This document shows positions 1 to 7,448 of a stretch of DNA of 17,304 bases, piece after piece. Source of the DNA: DASROJ01 sp035646975 (GTDB lineage Bacteria > Acidobacteriota > Polarisedimenticolia > JACPZX01 > DASXTC01); assembly GCA_035646975.1 (NCBI GenBank), contig DASROJ010000255.1, positions 1 through 17,304 on the forward strand, given 5' to 3'. Below the pieces are notes generated by a model, which was not told where the DNA came from, made no database searches, and saw nothing but the letters and a program-made list of their open reading frames with translations. Every line of letters starts with the position of its first letter. Within the stretch, counting starts at the first letter, position 1. Position numbers and translations under genes: made by a program.

Positions 1-471
1 CCCGCTGTGGCGGCTCAGCTGCGTCTCGGCGGACCCACCCGCCCGGGGCTGTCTGGGGCGATTCGCGACCGCGCGGTGCTGCTTTCCACGGCGATACACC
101 GCCTGCCCGAATGGAATCTCTCGGTGCTCGCCACCGGCGTCGTGAACGATTCGCCCTACGAGATGCTGAAATCCGAATCATTTGCCCGCCTCATCGATGA
201 GGCTCGATCGGATTTCGAGTTCGTGCTGATCGACTGTCCACCGCTGCTTGCCGTTCCCGATTGCAGGGTGATCGAACGCGTGGTGGACGGATTCCTGCTG
301 GTGGTGTCGGCGGACAGCACGCCGCGCAAGCTGCTCGAAGAAGCTCTCAACGTCCTTCCGGCGGCTCTCGTGGTCGGCATCGTCTTCAACCGGGACGCAC
401 GCCCCCTGTCCGGCTATTACGGCTACTACGGGCGCACGTACGGCGGCAACAACGGTTCAAAAAAGAGCTGA
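1..471 (+). CDS. CpsD/CapB-family tyrosine kinase, 3' end (partial)
   Basis: This is the C-terminal part of a bacterial tyrosine kinase (BY-kinase) or MinD-like P-loop ATPase of the type that controls chain length in capsule and EPS assembly. The frame is open from base 1, so the gene begins upstream. Visible motifs are TRPGLSG near the left edge (usual family form NRPGLS), the Walker B strand FVLIDCPP at about bases 220-243, and the segment DGFLLVVSADSTPRKLLEEAL. The protein ends in a short tyrosine cluster, SGYYGYYGRTYGG, with five tyrosines; such tails are autophosphorylated in the family. Walker A and A' would lie upstream of the window, so catalytic competence cannot be judged. It ends 14 bases before the sugar transferase and probably shares its transcript. 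Whether it is a stand-alone CpsD or the end of a fused Wzc-type protein cannot be seen. Confidence 0.85.
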   Translation, partial: PAVAAQLRLGGPTRPGLSGAIRDRAVLLSTAIHRLPEWNLSVLATGVVNDSPYEMLKSESFARLIDEARSDFEFVLIDCPPLLAVPDCRVIERVVDGFLLVVSADSTPRKLLEEALNVLPAALVVGIVFNRDARPLSGYYGYYGRTYGGNNGSKKS

Positions 472-485
472 GACTCATTGGAATA

Positions 486-1871
486 ATGACGATGCTTCCA
501 TTTCTGGTTCTGATCGAGACCGCCGCGATTTTCGGCACGATCTACGCGGGACTGCTCCGCTGGAACGGGACGTTCGAACAGGCGTTCATTCTGACCCTTT
601 GCTACATCACGTCATTCTTCTATAACGACCTGTACGATTTCAGCGCCGTTCGCAGATTCTCCGACTTCCTGACGAAGATTCCGCGCGCGTTCGCCTGGGG
701 CCTGATCCTGCTGGCGGTGTCCTGGGGAATATTCCCCGACGCAAGGATTCCCGCCCAGGCGCTGGGTATCGAGGTCCTTCTCATCCTGGCCGTCCTGCTG
801 CCCGGCCGGGCGGCAGGTTACGCGGTGCTGCGGTGCCGGACGTTCCGCGAGCGCGTTCTGATCCTCGGCGCAGGCCCCATGGCATGGCCGATCAGCAGGG
901 AAATCCAGTCACGGCCCCACCTTCGCTTCGATGTCATCGGCTTCGTGGGCAATCAGACGGACTCGGACTCCTTGACAGGCGGCATGACCTGGCTCGGTGA
1001 AACCTCGTCGCTCGATCAGGTCATCAAGGAATATTCGCCGCACCGGATCATCGTCGCGCCTGCTGAGCGACGGGGAGAGGTGCCTGTTCGCAAGCTCGTG
1101 GAGATGCGGCTCAACGGGATCGCCGTGGAAGACGGCGAGGAATTCTACGAGCAGCTGACGGGCAAAGTCATGCTCGAGTCGCTCTCACCCAGCAGCTTCG
1201 TCTTCGGCAGGCGTTCCGGCAGGACACGCGTTCATCTCGCAATCGGCCGGATGACCAGCATGGTGGTGTCGGCGGTCGGCCTGGCCCTGACCGCGCCGTT
1301 GTTTCCGTTGATCGCCCTGGCGGTCCGCCTGGATTCTCCGGGACCAATCTTCTACGTGCAGGATCGTGTCGGCAGGCGTGGCCGCCGGTACAGGATGCTG
1401 AAGTTCCGCACCATGCGGTCGGTGGAGCGTGAAGCCTCGGCCTGGGCCGGCGACAATGGCTACCGCATCACGACCGTCGGCGCCTGGCTCAGGAAGTTTC
1501 GACTCGACGAGCTGCCCCAGTTCGTCAACATCCTGCTCGGGGACATGAACCTGGTGGGGCCGCGACCGCATCCGGTCTCCAATTTTCCTCTTTTCGCCGA
1601 AAAGATCCCCCAGTACGAGCTGCGCCTCACCGTGAGGCCGGGGGTCACCGGCTGGGCTCAGACCCGCTATCTGTACGCCAACAACCTCGAGCAGGAAACG
1701 GAGAAAGTCAGATACGACCTCTACTACATCAAGCACATGTCCGCGTGGCTCGATCTCAGGATCATCTTCGATACCATCAAGGTCGTCCTGCTGGGACGCC
1801 GCTCGGACATGACAAGTCCCGTTTCCGACCCGGCCCACGAGGGCTCCAGGGTTCACGACACCGCGGCCTGA
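486..1871 (+). CDS. Polyprenyl-phosphate sugar-1-phosphate transferase (EPS initiating enzyme, PEP-CTERM-type)
   Basis: 461 aa. It transfers a sugar-1-phosphate from a nucleotide sugar to undecaprenyl phosphate in the inner membrane, the first step of repeat-unit synthesis. Hydrophobic segments lie at about residues 4-24, 32-46, 68-84 and 92-114. A nucleotide-binding-like fold follows (RVLILGAGPMAW, 123-134). After another membrane segment (256-280) comes the catalytic bacterial sugar transferase domain: KFRTMRS 306-312, RKFRLDELPQFVNILLGDM 336-354, LVGPRPH 356-362 and RPGVTGWAQ 384-392. The short N-terminus and FYNDLYDF at 45-52 resemble the sugar transferases of exosortase/PEP-CTERM EPS loci rather than longer WbaP or WcaJ proteins. 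ATG 486 and in-frame ATG 492 are both possible; the only nearby Shine-Dalgarno-like bases (GGA, 480-482) fit 492 better, giving 459 aa. The sugar specificity is not readable. Confidence 0.93.
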   Translation: MTMLPFLVLIETAAIFGTIYAGLLRWNGTFEQAFILTLCYITSFFYNDLYDFSAVRRFSDFLTKIPRAFAWGLILLAVSWGIFPDARIPAQALGIEVLLILAVLLPGRAAGYAVLRCRTFRERVLILGAGPMAWPISREIQSRPHLRFDVIGFVGNQTDSDSLTGGMTWLGETSSLDQVIKEYSPHRIIVAPAERRGEVPVRKLVEMRLNGIAVEDGEEFYEQLTGKVMLESLSPSSFVFGRRSGRTRVHLAIGRMTSMVVSAVGLALTAPLFPLIALAVRLDSPGPIFYVQDRVGRRGRRYRMLKFRTMRSVEREASAWAGDNGYRITTVGAWLRKFRLDELPQFVNILLGDMNLVGPRPHPVSNFPLFAEKIPQYELRLTVRPGVTGWAQTRYLYANNLEQETEKVRYDLYYIKHMSAWLDLRIIFDTIKVVLLGRRSDMTSPVSDPAHEGSRVHDTAA

Positions 1872-2062
1872 AGCCGGGCCGCCTCTCATGAAGCCGCCTT
1901 TCTCAGCGGGTCCGACTCGCTGAACGGCGCGGCAATCAACCACCAGGCGCTGTACACAACCCGCAGGTGCACAGGACTGATTTCGAGCGTCGATCGAGGC
2001 GCCGCCAGTGACCGGATCTGCGCGACTCGTGCCACGCCGGAACCCGCCGAACAGGAGATGAA
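1872..2062 (+). other. Largest intergenic gap in the operon
   Basis: These 191 bases separate the sugar transferase stop from the VanZ-like gene. They contain a GC-rich hairpin (1903-1923) and, at the right end, the AGGAG ribosome binding site of the next gene (2053-2057). The octamer TGAAGCCG occurs twice, at 1869-1876 and 1889-1896. I see no convincing sigma-70 or sigma-54 promoter elements and no plausible small gene; the ATG at 1888-1890 opens a frame of only a few codons. This is the most likely place in the window for an internal promoter, attenuator or processing site. Confidence 0.6.
1903..1923 (+). terminator. Hairpin after the sugar transferase gene; possible attenuator or processing site
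   Basis: TCAGCGGGT (1903-1911) and ACTCGCTGA (1915-1923) form a 9-bp stem with one G-U pair around a 3-base CCG loop. It begins 31 bases after the sugar transferase stop. No T-run follows on either strand, so a classical intrinsic terminator is not supported. A Rho-dependent, attenuator or mRNA-stability role is possible, and chance in GC-rich DNA is not excluded. Confidence 0.35.
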
Positions 2063-2527
2063 ATGATCGATGCCAACATGAACCCCGCGATGGAGAAAGG
2101 CCGCCAGCGCATGGCGGGCCGGCCGATGAATGTGATGACACGGCCGATTCCCTTTCACCCCTGGTACGGACTGGCGACGATGCTGTACATGGTGGGCATC
2201 TCGCTGCTGTCGTCGACTCCGCGCCACCCCTCTCCACGACACACGCTGCTCGAATACGGGCTGAATCTCAGCCACCTGCCCATGTTCGCCGGGCTGGCAT
2301 TCCTCATGATCAAGACCATCGCGCCAAAGCAGCGGCAGCTTCTCGCCACGCGCGTCTGCGCCGTGGCCGCGCTGCTGCTGGTCACCTTCGCCGCGCTCGA
2401 TGAATGGCATCAGGCCTTCGTGCCGGGCCGCAGCGCCTCGGTGATCGACCTGTTTCTCGACGTGATGGGCATCGGAGCGGTGCTCCTGTTCTACCGCCTT
2501 TCCGCCCTCGTCTCGGAGGAGTCATGA
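2063..2527 (+). CDS. VanZ-like family membrane protein
   Basis: 154 aa. It is a small integral membrane protein of the VanZ-like family, whose biochemical role is not settled; members occur often in EPS and exosortase-type loci, and VanZ itself gives teicoplanin resistance. Four hydrophobic segments are visible at about residues 36-52, 70-86, 96-112 and 126-146. The family signature DEWHQAFVPGRSASVIDLF sits at 113-131, followed by LDVMG. The ATG at 2063 is chosen because AGGAG (2053-2057) lies 5 bases upstream. The first 28 residues are polar and rich in Met and Arg, so a later internal start cannot be excluded. The stop overlaps the wecB start in an ATGA (2524-2527), which implies translational coupling. 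Function in this locus is unknown. Confidence 0.85.
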   Translation: MIDANMNPAMEKGRQRMAGRPMNVMTRPIPFHPWYGLATMLYMVGISLLSSTPRHPSPRHTLLEYGLNLSHLPMFAGLAFLMIKTIAPKQRQLLATRVCAVAALLLVTFAALDEWHQAFVPGRSASVIDLFLDVMGIGAVLLFYRLSALVSEES

Positions 2528-3738
2528 AGATCCTGCTGGTCGCCGGCGCGCGCCCCAATTTCGTGAAGATCGCGCCGATCCTCAATGAGATCACGAATCA
2601 TCCATCCCTCGAGCCGGTGCTCGTGCACACCGGCCAGCATTACGATGCCGCGCTCTCGGATCGATTCTTCTCCGATCTCGGCATCCGGGAGCCGGATGTG
2701 AAGCTCGGGGTCGGCTCGGGCTCCCACGCGATCCAGACGGCCGAAGTCCTCAAACGGATCGAGCCGGTGCTGGAAGAGCTGCGCCCCGACCTGGTGCTCG
2801 TCGTGGGAGACGTCAATTCGACCCTGGCCGCCGCCCTCGCCGCGGTCAAGCTCGGTATCCCGGTGGCGCACGTGGAGGCCGGACTCAGGAGCCACGACCG
2901 GACCATGCCCGAGGAGATCAATCGCCTGCTGGTCGACTCGATCGCCGAACAGTTGTTCGTCACCGAGGAAAGCGGCTGTCAGAACCTGCTGCGCGAGGGA
3001 ATTTCCGCCGACAGGATCCACTTCGTCGGCAACGTCATGATCGACGCGCTGGAGGCGTGCCGGCAGCAATGGACGAGATCGGACATCCGTCCGCGGCTGG
3101 GACTCGGCCCCCGCAGCGACTACGCGGTGCTCACGCTGCACCGGCCGTCCAACGTGGATTCGGAAGCAACGCTGTCCCAGATGCTGCAATCGCTGTCGGT
3201 TCTCGCCCGCGAGCTGCCGATCATCTTCCCGGTTCATCCGCGTGTCCGGGCTCAACTGGAGAGCCGGCGGGACCTCGTCTGGCAGAAACCGGGGCTCACC
3301 GGCGACCTGCCCTCGTCGGGAATCATCTGCGTTGAGCCACTCGGGTACCTTGACTGCATCGCCCTGATGAGCGAAGCCCGCATGGTCCTGACCGACTCGG
3401 GCGGCATCCAGGAAGAGACGACGATCCTCAACGTCCCCTGTCTCACGCTGAGGGAAACGACCGAACGCCCCGTGACCGTCAGCCACGGCACCAACCGCGT
3501 CATCGGCACCGATCCGACCCGTATCGTGCACGAAGGGATGCGCGCGCTGAGAAGCCCTCCCTTCAAGCGGACGCCGCCGCCCCTCTGGGATGGACAGGCC
3601 GCCGCGCGTATCGTGAAAATCCTCATACGGACGATGGGCGCCCGGGCGCAGTCGGAAGACGTCTCGGTTGCCCATGCCGGCGCGCGAGAAGCCGAGCTCA
3701 AGCCCAGGAATACCCCGATTCGAAGAGCCACGGCCTGA
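2524..3738 (+). CDS. wecB: UDP-N-acetylglucosamine 2-epimerase (non-hydrolysing)
   Basis: 404 aa. It interconverts UDP-GlcNAc and UDP-ManNAc in the cytoplasm, providing ManNAc or, after oxidation, ManNAcA for the repeat unit. Motifs run in family order: GARPNFVKIAPI 8-19, TGQHYD 36-41, GDVNSTLA 95-102, HVEAGLRS 116-123, PEEINR 129-134, TLHRPSNVD 204-212, PVHPR 236-240, EPLGYLDCIALM 271-282, LTDSGGIQEE 289-298 and GTNRVIG 322-328. Asp96, Glu118, Glu131 and His206 match the catalytic residues known from E. coli WecB (Asp95, Glu117, Glu131, His213), so the enzyme looks intact. The start at 2524 overlaps the VanZ stop and has GGAGG at 2515-2519. About 30 hydrophilic C-terminal residues (from about 374) extend beyond the usual end. 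No UDP-ManNAc dehydrogenase (wecC) is in the window. Confidence 0.95.
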   Translation: MKILLVAGARPNFVKIAPILNEITNHPSLEPVLVHTGQHYDAALSDRFFSDLGIREPDVKLGVGSGSHAIQTAEVLKRIEPVLEELRPDLVLVVGDVNSTLAAALAAVKLGIPVAHVEAGLRSHDRTMPEEINRLLVDSIAEQLFVTEESGCQNLLREGISADRIHFVGNVMIDALEACRQQWTRSDIRPRLGLGPRSDYAVLTLHRPSNVDSEATLSQMLQSLSVLARELPIIFPVHPRVRAQLESRRDLVWQKPGLTGDLPSSGIICVEPLGYLDCIALMSEARMVLTDSGGIQEETTILNVPCLTLRETTERPVTVSHGTNRVIGTDPTRIVHEGMRALRSPPFKRTPPPLWDGQAAARIVKILIRTMGARAQSEDVSVAHAGAREAELKPRNTPIRRATA

Positions 3739-3779
3739 AACAGACCGATCCCCCGCTGGACCTCAGGAGAAAGGGATCC

Positions 3780-5144
3780 ATGTCGACAACACCCGCGATG
3801 GAATGGTGGCGCCCCGCGGCGCCGGCATCGCCGGACACCGTCGCGCCATGCGCGCCATATGCCCAATGGGACCTGGCGCCATCGGCGTCGGATGCCTCCG
3901 TTCCAGGGCGTCTTTCCTTCCTCGCCCTCATGGTGTTCACGTTCGTCCTGCTCGTCTCGCCGCAGAGCTTCCTGCCCGCGCTGGCACCGCTGCACCTTGC
4001 GTTGCTCGCGGCCGGTGTCGCCATTTCGGCCTACATGGTGGAAAGACTCTCGCGTGACGCCGTGGCCATCCAGGGCTCGGCCGATCTCCGGATCGCGCTG
4101 GCGCTGGCTGTCTGGGCCGCGCTGACCGTGCCGCTGTCGCTGTGGCCGTCGGGAAGCATCGACTATCTGATCGATCCGTTTGCCAAATCGCTGATCCTGT
4201 TCTGGCTGCTGTCCAGGATCGTCGTCACGAAAGAGCGGATGCAGTGGACCGCGCTGTGCCTCGTGCTCATGACGACGCCGGTGGCGCTCACGGGTGTCTG
4301 GCATCTCCTTTCAGGTGTGTTCGTGGCGCAGGGCATCACCCCGGGCTTCGGCCGCATCGCGGGCTACGAGGCTCCGTTGACGTCGAACCCGAATGACCTG
4401 GCTCTGACGCTGAACCTGATCCTCCCCCTCGGCGTGGGTCTTCTGCTGTCCGTGCGCAAGCCGATCGTGAGAGCCGTCGTGCTGGCGATCGTGGCTCTCG
4501 ACGTCCTGGCGATCATCGCGACATTCTCGCGAGGCGGATTCCTCACCTTGCTGACGATTCTCTTTGCCTACATGGTGAGGCTTTCGCGGCGCCATCCGGC
4601 CGTGTTCGTGGTTCCGCTCCTGTTGCTGCTCTGTATTCCCCTGCTGCCATCGGGTTACCTCGATCAGATGAGCACGATCACTCACATCGGATTGGACCCG
4701 ACCGGATCGGCGCAGGAGCGCCGGGACGACCTGGTCGCGGCGGGACGATTGGTTCTTTCGAACCCCGTCACGGGCGCCGGCATCGGCATGAACGCTCTGG
4801 CCATGAACGCCGAGCGTGGGGCGACCTGGAGAATGGTGCACAACGTCTACCTGCAGTACGCCGTCGAGCTCGGCGTGCCGGGTCTCGTCCTGTTCCTGAT
4901 ACTTCTCGGCCGCTGCATCCGAAAAGCCGGCGCCGCGAGGCGTCAGGCGGCCCTCGTGGATCGTGACGGAGTCCTGTTCCGGCTGGCCGAGGCGGCGCAG
5001 ATCGGACTGATAGCGTTCGCCGTGGCCGCCATCTTCCACCCGGTCGGTTACAACCTCTATTTCTTCTACCTGGCTGGCCTGACTCTGGGTCTCGAGAAGG
5101 CCGTTGCGTCGCGCGACGCGCGTCAAGGAGCATCCATTGCCTGA
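3780..5144 (+). CDS. O-antigen ligase/polymerase (Wzy/WaaL-like) membrane protein
   Basis: 454 aa, polytopic, O-antigen ligase (PF04932) superfamily. Such proteins polymerise lipid-linked repeat units (Wzy) or ligate glycan to an acceptor (WaaL) on the periplasmic side; the two cannot be separated by sequence alone, and in an EPS operon a polymerase is more likely. A polar 42-residue N-terminus precedes about ten hydrophobic segments (for example 46-60, 68-86, 104-120, 133-149, 156-172, 207-224, 230-248, 253-267, 272-290, 361-378 and 404-437). Family landmarks are TSNPNDLAL (201-209), TFSRGG (248-253) and HNVYLQYAVELGVPGLVLF (354-372), with the large external loop between them (about 291-353). 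ATG 3780 is preceded by AGGAG at 3765-3769. The gap to wecB is 41 bases. The 3' end overlaps the next gene by 8 bases. Confidence 0.9.
   Translation: MSTTPAMEWWRPAAPASPDTVAPCAPYAQWDLAPSASDASVPGRLSFLALMVFTFVLLVSPQSFLPALAPLHLALLAAGVAISAYMVERLSRDAVAIQGSADLRIALALAVWAALTVPLSLWPSGSIDYLIDPFAKSLILFWLLSRIVVTKERMQWTALCLVLMTTPVALTGVWHLLSGVFVAQGITPGFGRIAGYEAPLTSNPNDLALTLNLILPLGVGLLLSVRKPIVRAVVLAIVALDVLAIIATFSRGGFLTLLTILFAYMVRLSRRHPAVFVVPLLLLLCIPLLPSGYLDQMSTITHIGLDPTGSAQERRDDLVAAGRLVLSNPVTGAGIGMNALAMNAERGATWRMVHNVYLQYAVELGVPGLVLFLILLGRCIRKAGAARRQAALVDRDGVLFRLAEAAQIGLIAFAVAAIFHPVGYNLYFFYLAGLTLGLEKAVASRDARQGASIA
5125..5130 (+). promoter_or_regulatory. Ribosome binding site fixing a TTG start
   Basis: AAGGAG lies 6 bases before TTG 5137 and inside the end of the upstream ligase gene. 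It favours TTG 5137 over the earlier in-frame TTG at 5104, which would extend the glycosyltransferase by 11 residues and lacks such a site. Confidence 0.7.
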
Positions 5145-6300
5145 GCGAATCCGCCTGTTGGCGTTCGTGACGGTCTTCGACGTCGGCGGGACGGAACGCC
5201 AGCTCGTCGCGCTTGCCCGGGGACTGGACCGCTCCCGGTTCGACCTGCGTGTGGCTTGTTTCAAGCGCTCCGGCGTGTTCCTTCCCGAGCTGGAGGCCCA
5301 GGGGATCCCGATTATCAATTACCCGATCCGCAACCTTCACGGCCTGCGCACCATGAAAGAGCAGCTTCGATTCGCGCGCGACCTGCGGCGGGAGCGCACG
5401 CAGATCCTGCACGCGTTCAACTTCTATCCCAACATGTTCGCCATCCCGGCGGCGCGGCTGGCTGGCGTGCCGGCCATCATCGCCACGCTGCGCGACATGG
5501 GGGATCTCTGGACCCCGATGCAGCGGAGGACGCAGCGGTGGGTTTGCCGGATGGCGCACCGGGTGGTGGCCAATGCCGATGCGGTCCGGGAGCAGGCCCT
5601 CAAGGAGGGTTACGAACCACGCAAGCTCAGCGTGATCCGCAATGGGCTGGACCTGTCGAAGTTCAGCGGAGCGACCGACCCCGCGCGCCAACGCGAGGCG
5701 CTCGGGCTTCCGTTGCACGTGCCGGTGGTCGCCGTCTTCTCCCGCCTGAATCACGAGGTCAAGGGAATCCACTGCTTTCTCGAGGCCGCGGCGCAGGTCG
5801 CGCCGGCGCATCCCGACGCCCGGTTCCTCGTGGTGGGCGACGGGCCTCTTCGGGCCGATCTCGAGGCGCTCGGCAGACGGCTTGGACTGGGGGATCGCGT
5901 CAGGTTCACCGGGTTCCGCGCCGACATCGGCGCGACGATGGCGGCCGTCACGATCTCGGTGATCCCTTCTCAGAGCGAAGGACTCTCCAACGTGCTGCTC
6001 GAATCGATGGCCGCTTCGCTTCCCGTCGTGGCAACACGGGTGGGTGGAACGCCAGAGGTCGTCGAGAACCACCGCAGCGGGATGCTGGTTCCACCGCGTG
6101 ATCCGGCCGCTCTGGCCCAGGCGATCGGGTCGCTGCTGAACGACCCGGAGCGCGCCACGGCCCTGGGCCGGGCGGGCCGAAGGCGGGTCGAGCGGCGCTT
6201 TCAGCTCAACCGGATGGTGGATGAAACGATGAATCTCTACGAAGAGATGATCCTGCGCACGGGACAACGCACCGTGCTGGCAGCGGAGCACGCCAGATGA
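5137..6300 (+). CDS. Glycosyltransferase family 4 (GT-B fold)
   Basis: 387 aa. A cytoplasmic, retaining GT4-type transferase that would add one sugar to the lipid-linked repeat unit. The N-terminal Rossmann domain starts RLLAFVTVFDVGGTERQ (6-22), where DVGGTE is the family's acceptor-side glycine loop. A linker carries NGLDLSKF (169-176). The C-terminal nucleotide-sugar domain has VVAVFSRLNHEVKG (197-210), LVVGDGPLR (231-239), VRFTGF (255-260) and the EX7E motif from Glu281 to Glu289 in SEGLSNVLLESMAASLPVVA. HEVKG in the donor loop stands where most members have KG alone. The chosen start is TTG 5137, with AAGGAG 6 bases upstream, overlapping the ligase gene by 8 bases. The stop overlaps the next ATG (ATGA, 6297-6300). 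Donor and acceptor cannot be named. Confidence 0.92.
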   Translation: MPERIRLLAFVTVFDVGGTERQLVALARGLDRSRFDLRVACFKRSGVFLPELEAQGIPIINYPIRNLHGLRTMKEQLRFARDLRRERTQILHAFNFYPNMFAIPAARLAGVPAIIATLRDMGDLWTPMQRRTQRWVCRMAHRVVANADAVREQALKEGYEPRKLSVIRNGLDLSKFSGATDPARQREALGLPLHVPVVAVFSRLNHEVKGIHCFLEAAAQVAPAHPDARFLVVGDGPLRADLEALGRRLGLGDRVRFTGFRADIGATMAAVTISVIPSQSEGLSNVLLESMAASLPVVATRVGGTPEVVENHRSGMLVPPRDPAALAQAIGSLLNDPERATALGRAGRRRVERRFQLNRMVDETMNLYEEMILRTGQRTVLAAEHAR

Positions 6301-7448
6301 ACACTCGGGCAAAGCTTGCCGGAAGCGCCGAGAGCCGCTCGGCGTCGGCCGGCTACCATGTCGAGACGCTCGACGACTTCGAATCGTTCCTGCGGCTCGA
6401 GCCGATCTGGAACGATCTGATCGAGCAGTCGGGCATCACCTTTCCATTCGTGACGCACGAGTGGGTGCGCAGCTGGTTCGAGCACTTCGGAGCCGGGCAG
6501 CGAATCCACCTGCTTCTGGTGAAGTCGGGCAAGACCATCGTCGGCATCGTGCCGCTCATGCTCCAGCCGGGATGGATGTACGGCCTGCCCGTCATGCGCC
6601 TGCAATCGATCCACAACGTCTACACCGAACGATTCGACTTCATCATCAACGGGCCGGCCGAAGAGATCTACGCCACCATCTGGAATCATCTGCGCTCGCA
6701 GGAACCTCGCTGGGACGTGCTGGAGTTGCGCCAGGTGCCCGCGAATTCCCCGACACTCACGCATCTGACGCGTCTGGCCACCGCCGATCGTCATCGCACG
6801 GAGAGGTGGCGCTCGTGCGATTCCCCCTACCTTTCGGTGGACGGCTCATGGGACGGATATCGCCAGAAGCTGGACCGGAAGCACCGGGCGAACCTTCGCA
6901 ACCGGCTGGACCGGCTGTGCAGGATGGGCAACGTGGAGGTCGAGGTGATCGAGAAACCCGAGCAGACGCACGCGGCCCTCGAGGAGGGCTGGGCGCTGGA
7001 AGCGGCCGCCTGGAAGGGACAGGCCGGAACGGCCATAGGATGCCTGCCCGACGCTCGCGGCTTCTACGAAGCCTTTGCGATGCGGGCGGCGCGCCGGGGC
7101 TGGCTGCGCCTCTACTTTCTCAAGATCAACGGCCGGCGCATCGCGTTCTGCTACGGGCTCTGCTATCGCAACCGGACGTTCGAGCTCAAGCCAGGGTACG
7201 ACCCGCGCTATGCCCCCTTTTCCCCTTCCACCACCCTCTGCTCGATGATGATCGAACAGGCGTTCCGGCACGGCCAGGAGGAAGTCGACTTCCTGGGCGC
7301 CAACGACGGGTGGAAGCGGTCGTGGACTCCCACCACGCGGCCCCACGACTGGTTGTTCGTATTCCGGCCCGGCGTGCGCTCGCGGCTCGTCCGCTGGGCG
7401 AAGTTCCGGCTGGCCCCCGTCCTGCGCGGAACGAGGAGAACGGCATGA
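6297..7448 (+). CDS. FemAB/CelD-like GNAT-fold protein (first copy)
   Basis: 383 aa. It resembles the BioF2/CelD-like acetyltransferase family (PF13480), whose members sit in cellulose and EPS loci and are thought to transfer acyl or aminoacyl groups to sugars; the actual substrate is rarely known. Two GNAT-like halves are visible. The N-terminal half has PIWNDLIEQ (36-44), FPFVTHEWVRSWFEHFG (49-65) and IVGIVPLML (81-89). The C-terminal half has the basic stretch LDRKHRANLRNRLDRL (192-207), LEAAAWKGQAGTAI (234-247), LRLYFLKINGRRIAFCYGL (270-288), ELKPGYDPRYAPFSPSTTL (296-314) and VDFLGANDGWKRSW (330-343). No signal peptide or membrane segment is seen, so it is probably cytoplasmic. GGAG (6285-6288) supports ATG 6297. 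It overlaps both neighbours by 4 bases and pairs with the related protein at 8611-9735. Confidence 0.85.
   Translation: MNTRAKLAGSAESRSASAGYHVETLDDFESFLRLEPIWNDLIEQSGITFPFVTHEWVRSWFEHFGAGQRIHLLLVKSGKTIVGIVPLMLQPGWMYGLPVMRLQSIHNVYTERFDFIINGPAEEIYATIWNHLRSQEPRWDVLELRQVPANSPTLTHLTRLATADRHRTERWRSCDSPYLSVDGSWDGYRQKLDRKHRANLRNRLDRLCRMGNVEVEVIEKPEQTHAALEEGWALEAAAWKGQAGTAIGCLPDARGFYEAFAMRAARRGWLRLYFLKINGRRIAFCYGLCYRNRTFELKPGYDPRYAPFSPSTTLCSMMIEQAFRHGQEEVDFLGANDGWKRSWTPTTRPHDWLFVFRPGVRSRLVRWAKFRLAPVLRGTRRTA

Noticed and set aside
261..485. Upstream extension of the sugar transferase frame into the kinase gene
   Set aside because: The extension translates to Arg/Gly-rich sequence, overlaps the kinase coding region in another phase and is not part of the sugar transferase family.
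1185..2237. Minus-strand open frame covering the end of the sugar transferase and the intergenic gap
   Set aside because: It is low-complexity and basic with no motif, and it runs antisense to two convincing genes.
2614..2633. Inverted repeat CCGGTG/CACCGG with an 8-base loop
   Set aside because: It lies within conserved wecB codons (the TGQHYD region) with a stem of only 6 bp and no T-run; chance in GC-rich coding DNA is enough.
6461..7444. Upstream extension of the DegT-type frame through the first GNAT-like gene
   Set aside because: It overlaps a recognisable gene in another frame, and a strong ribosome binding site (7433-7438) marks ATG 7445 as the start.
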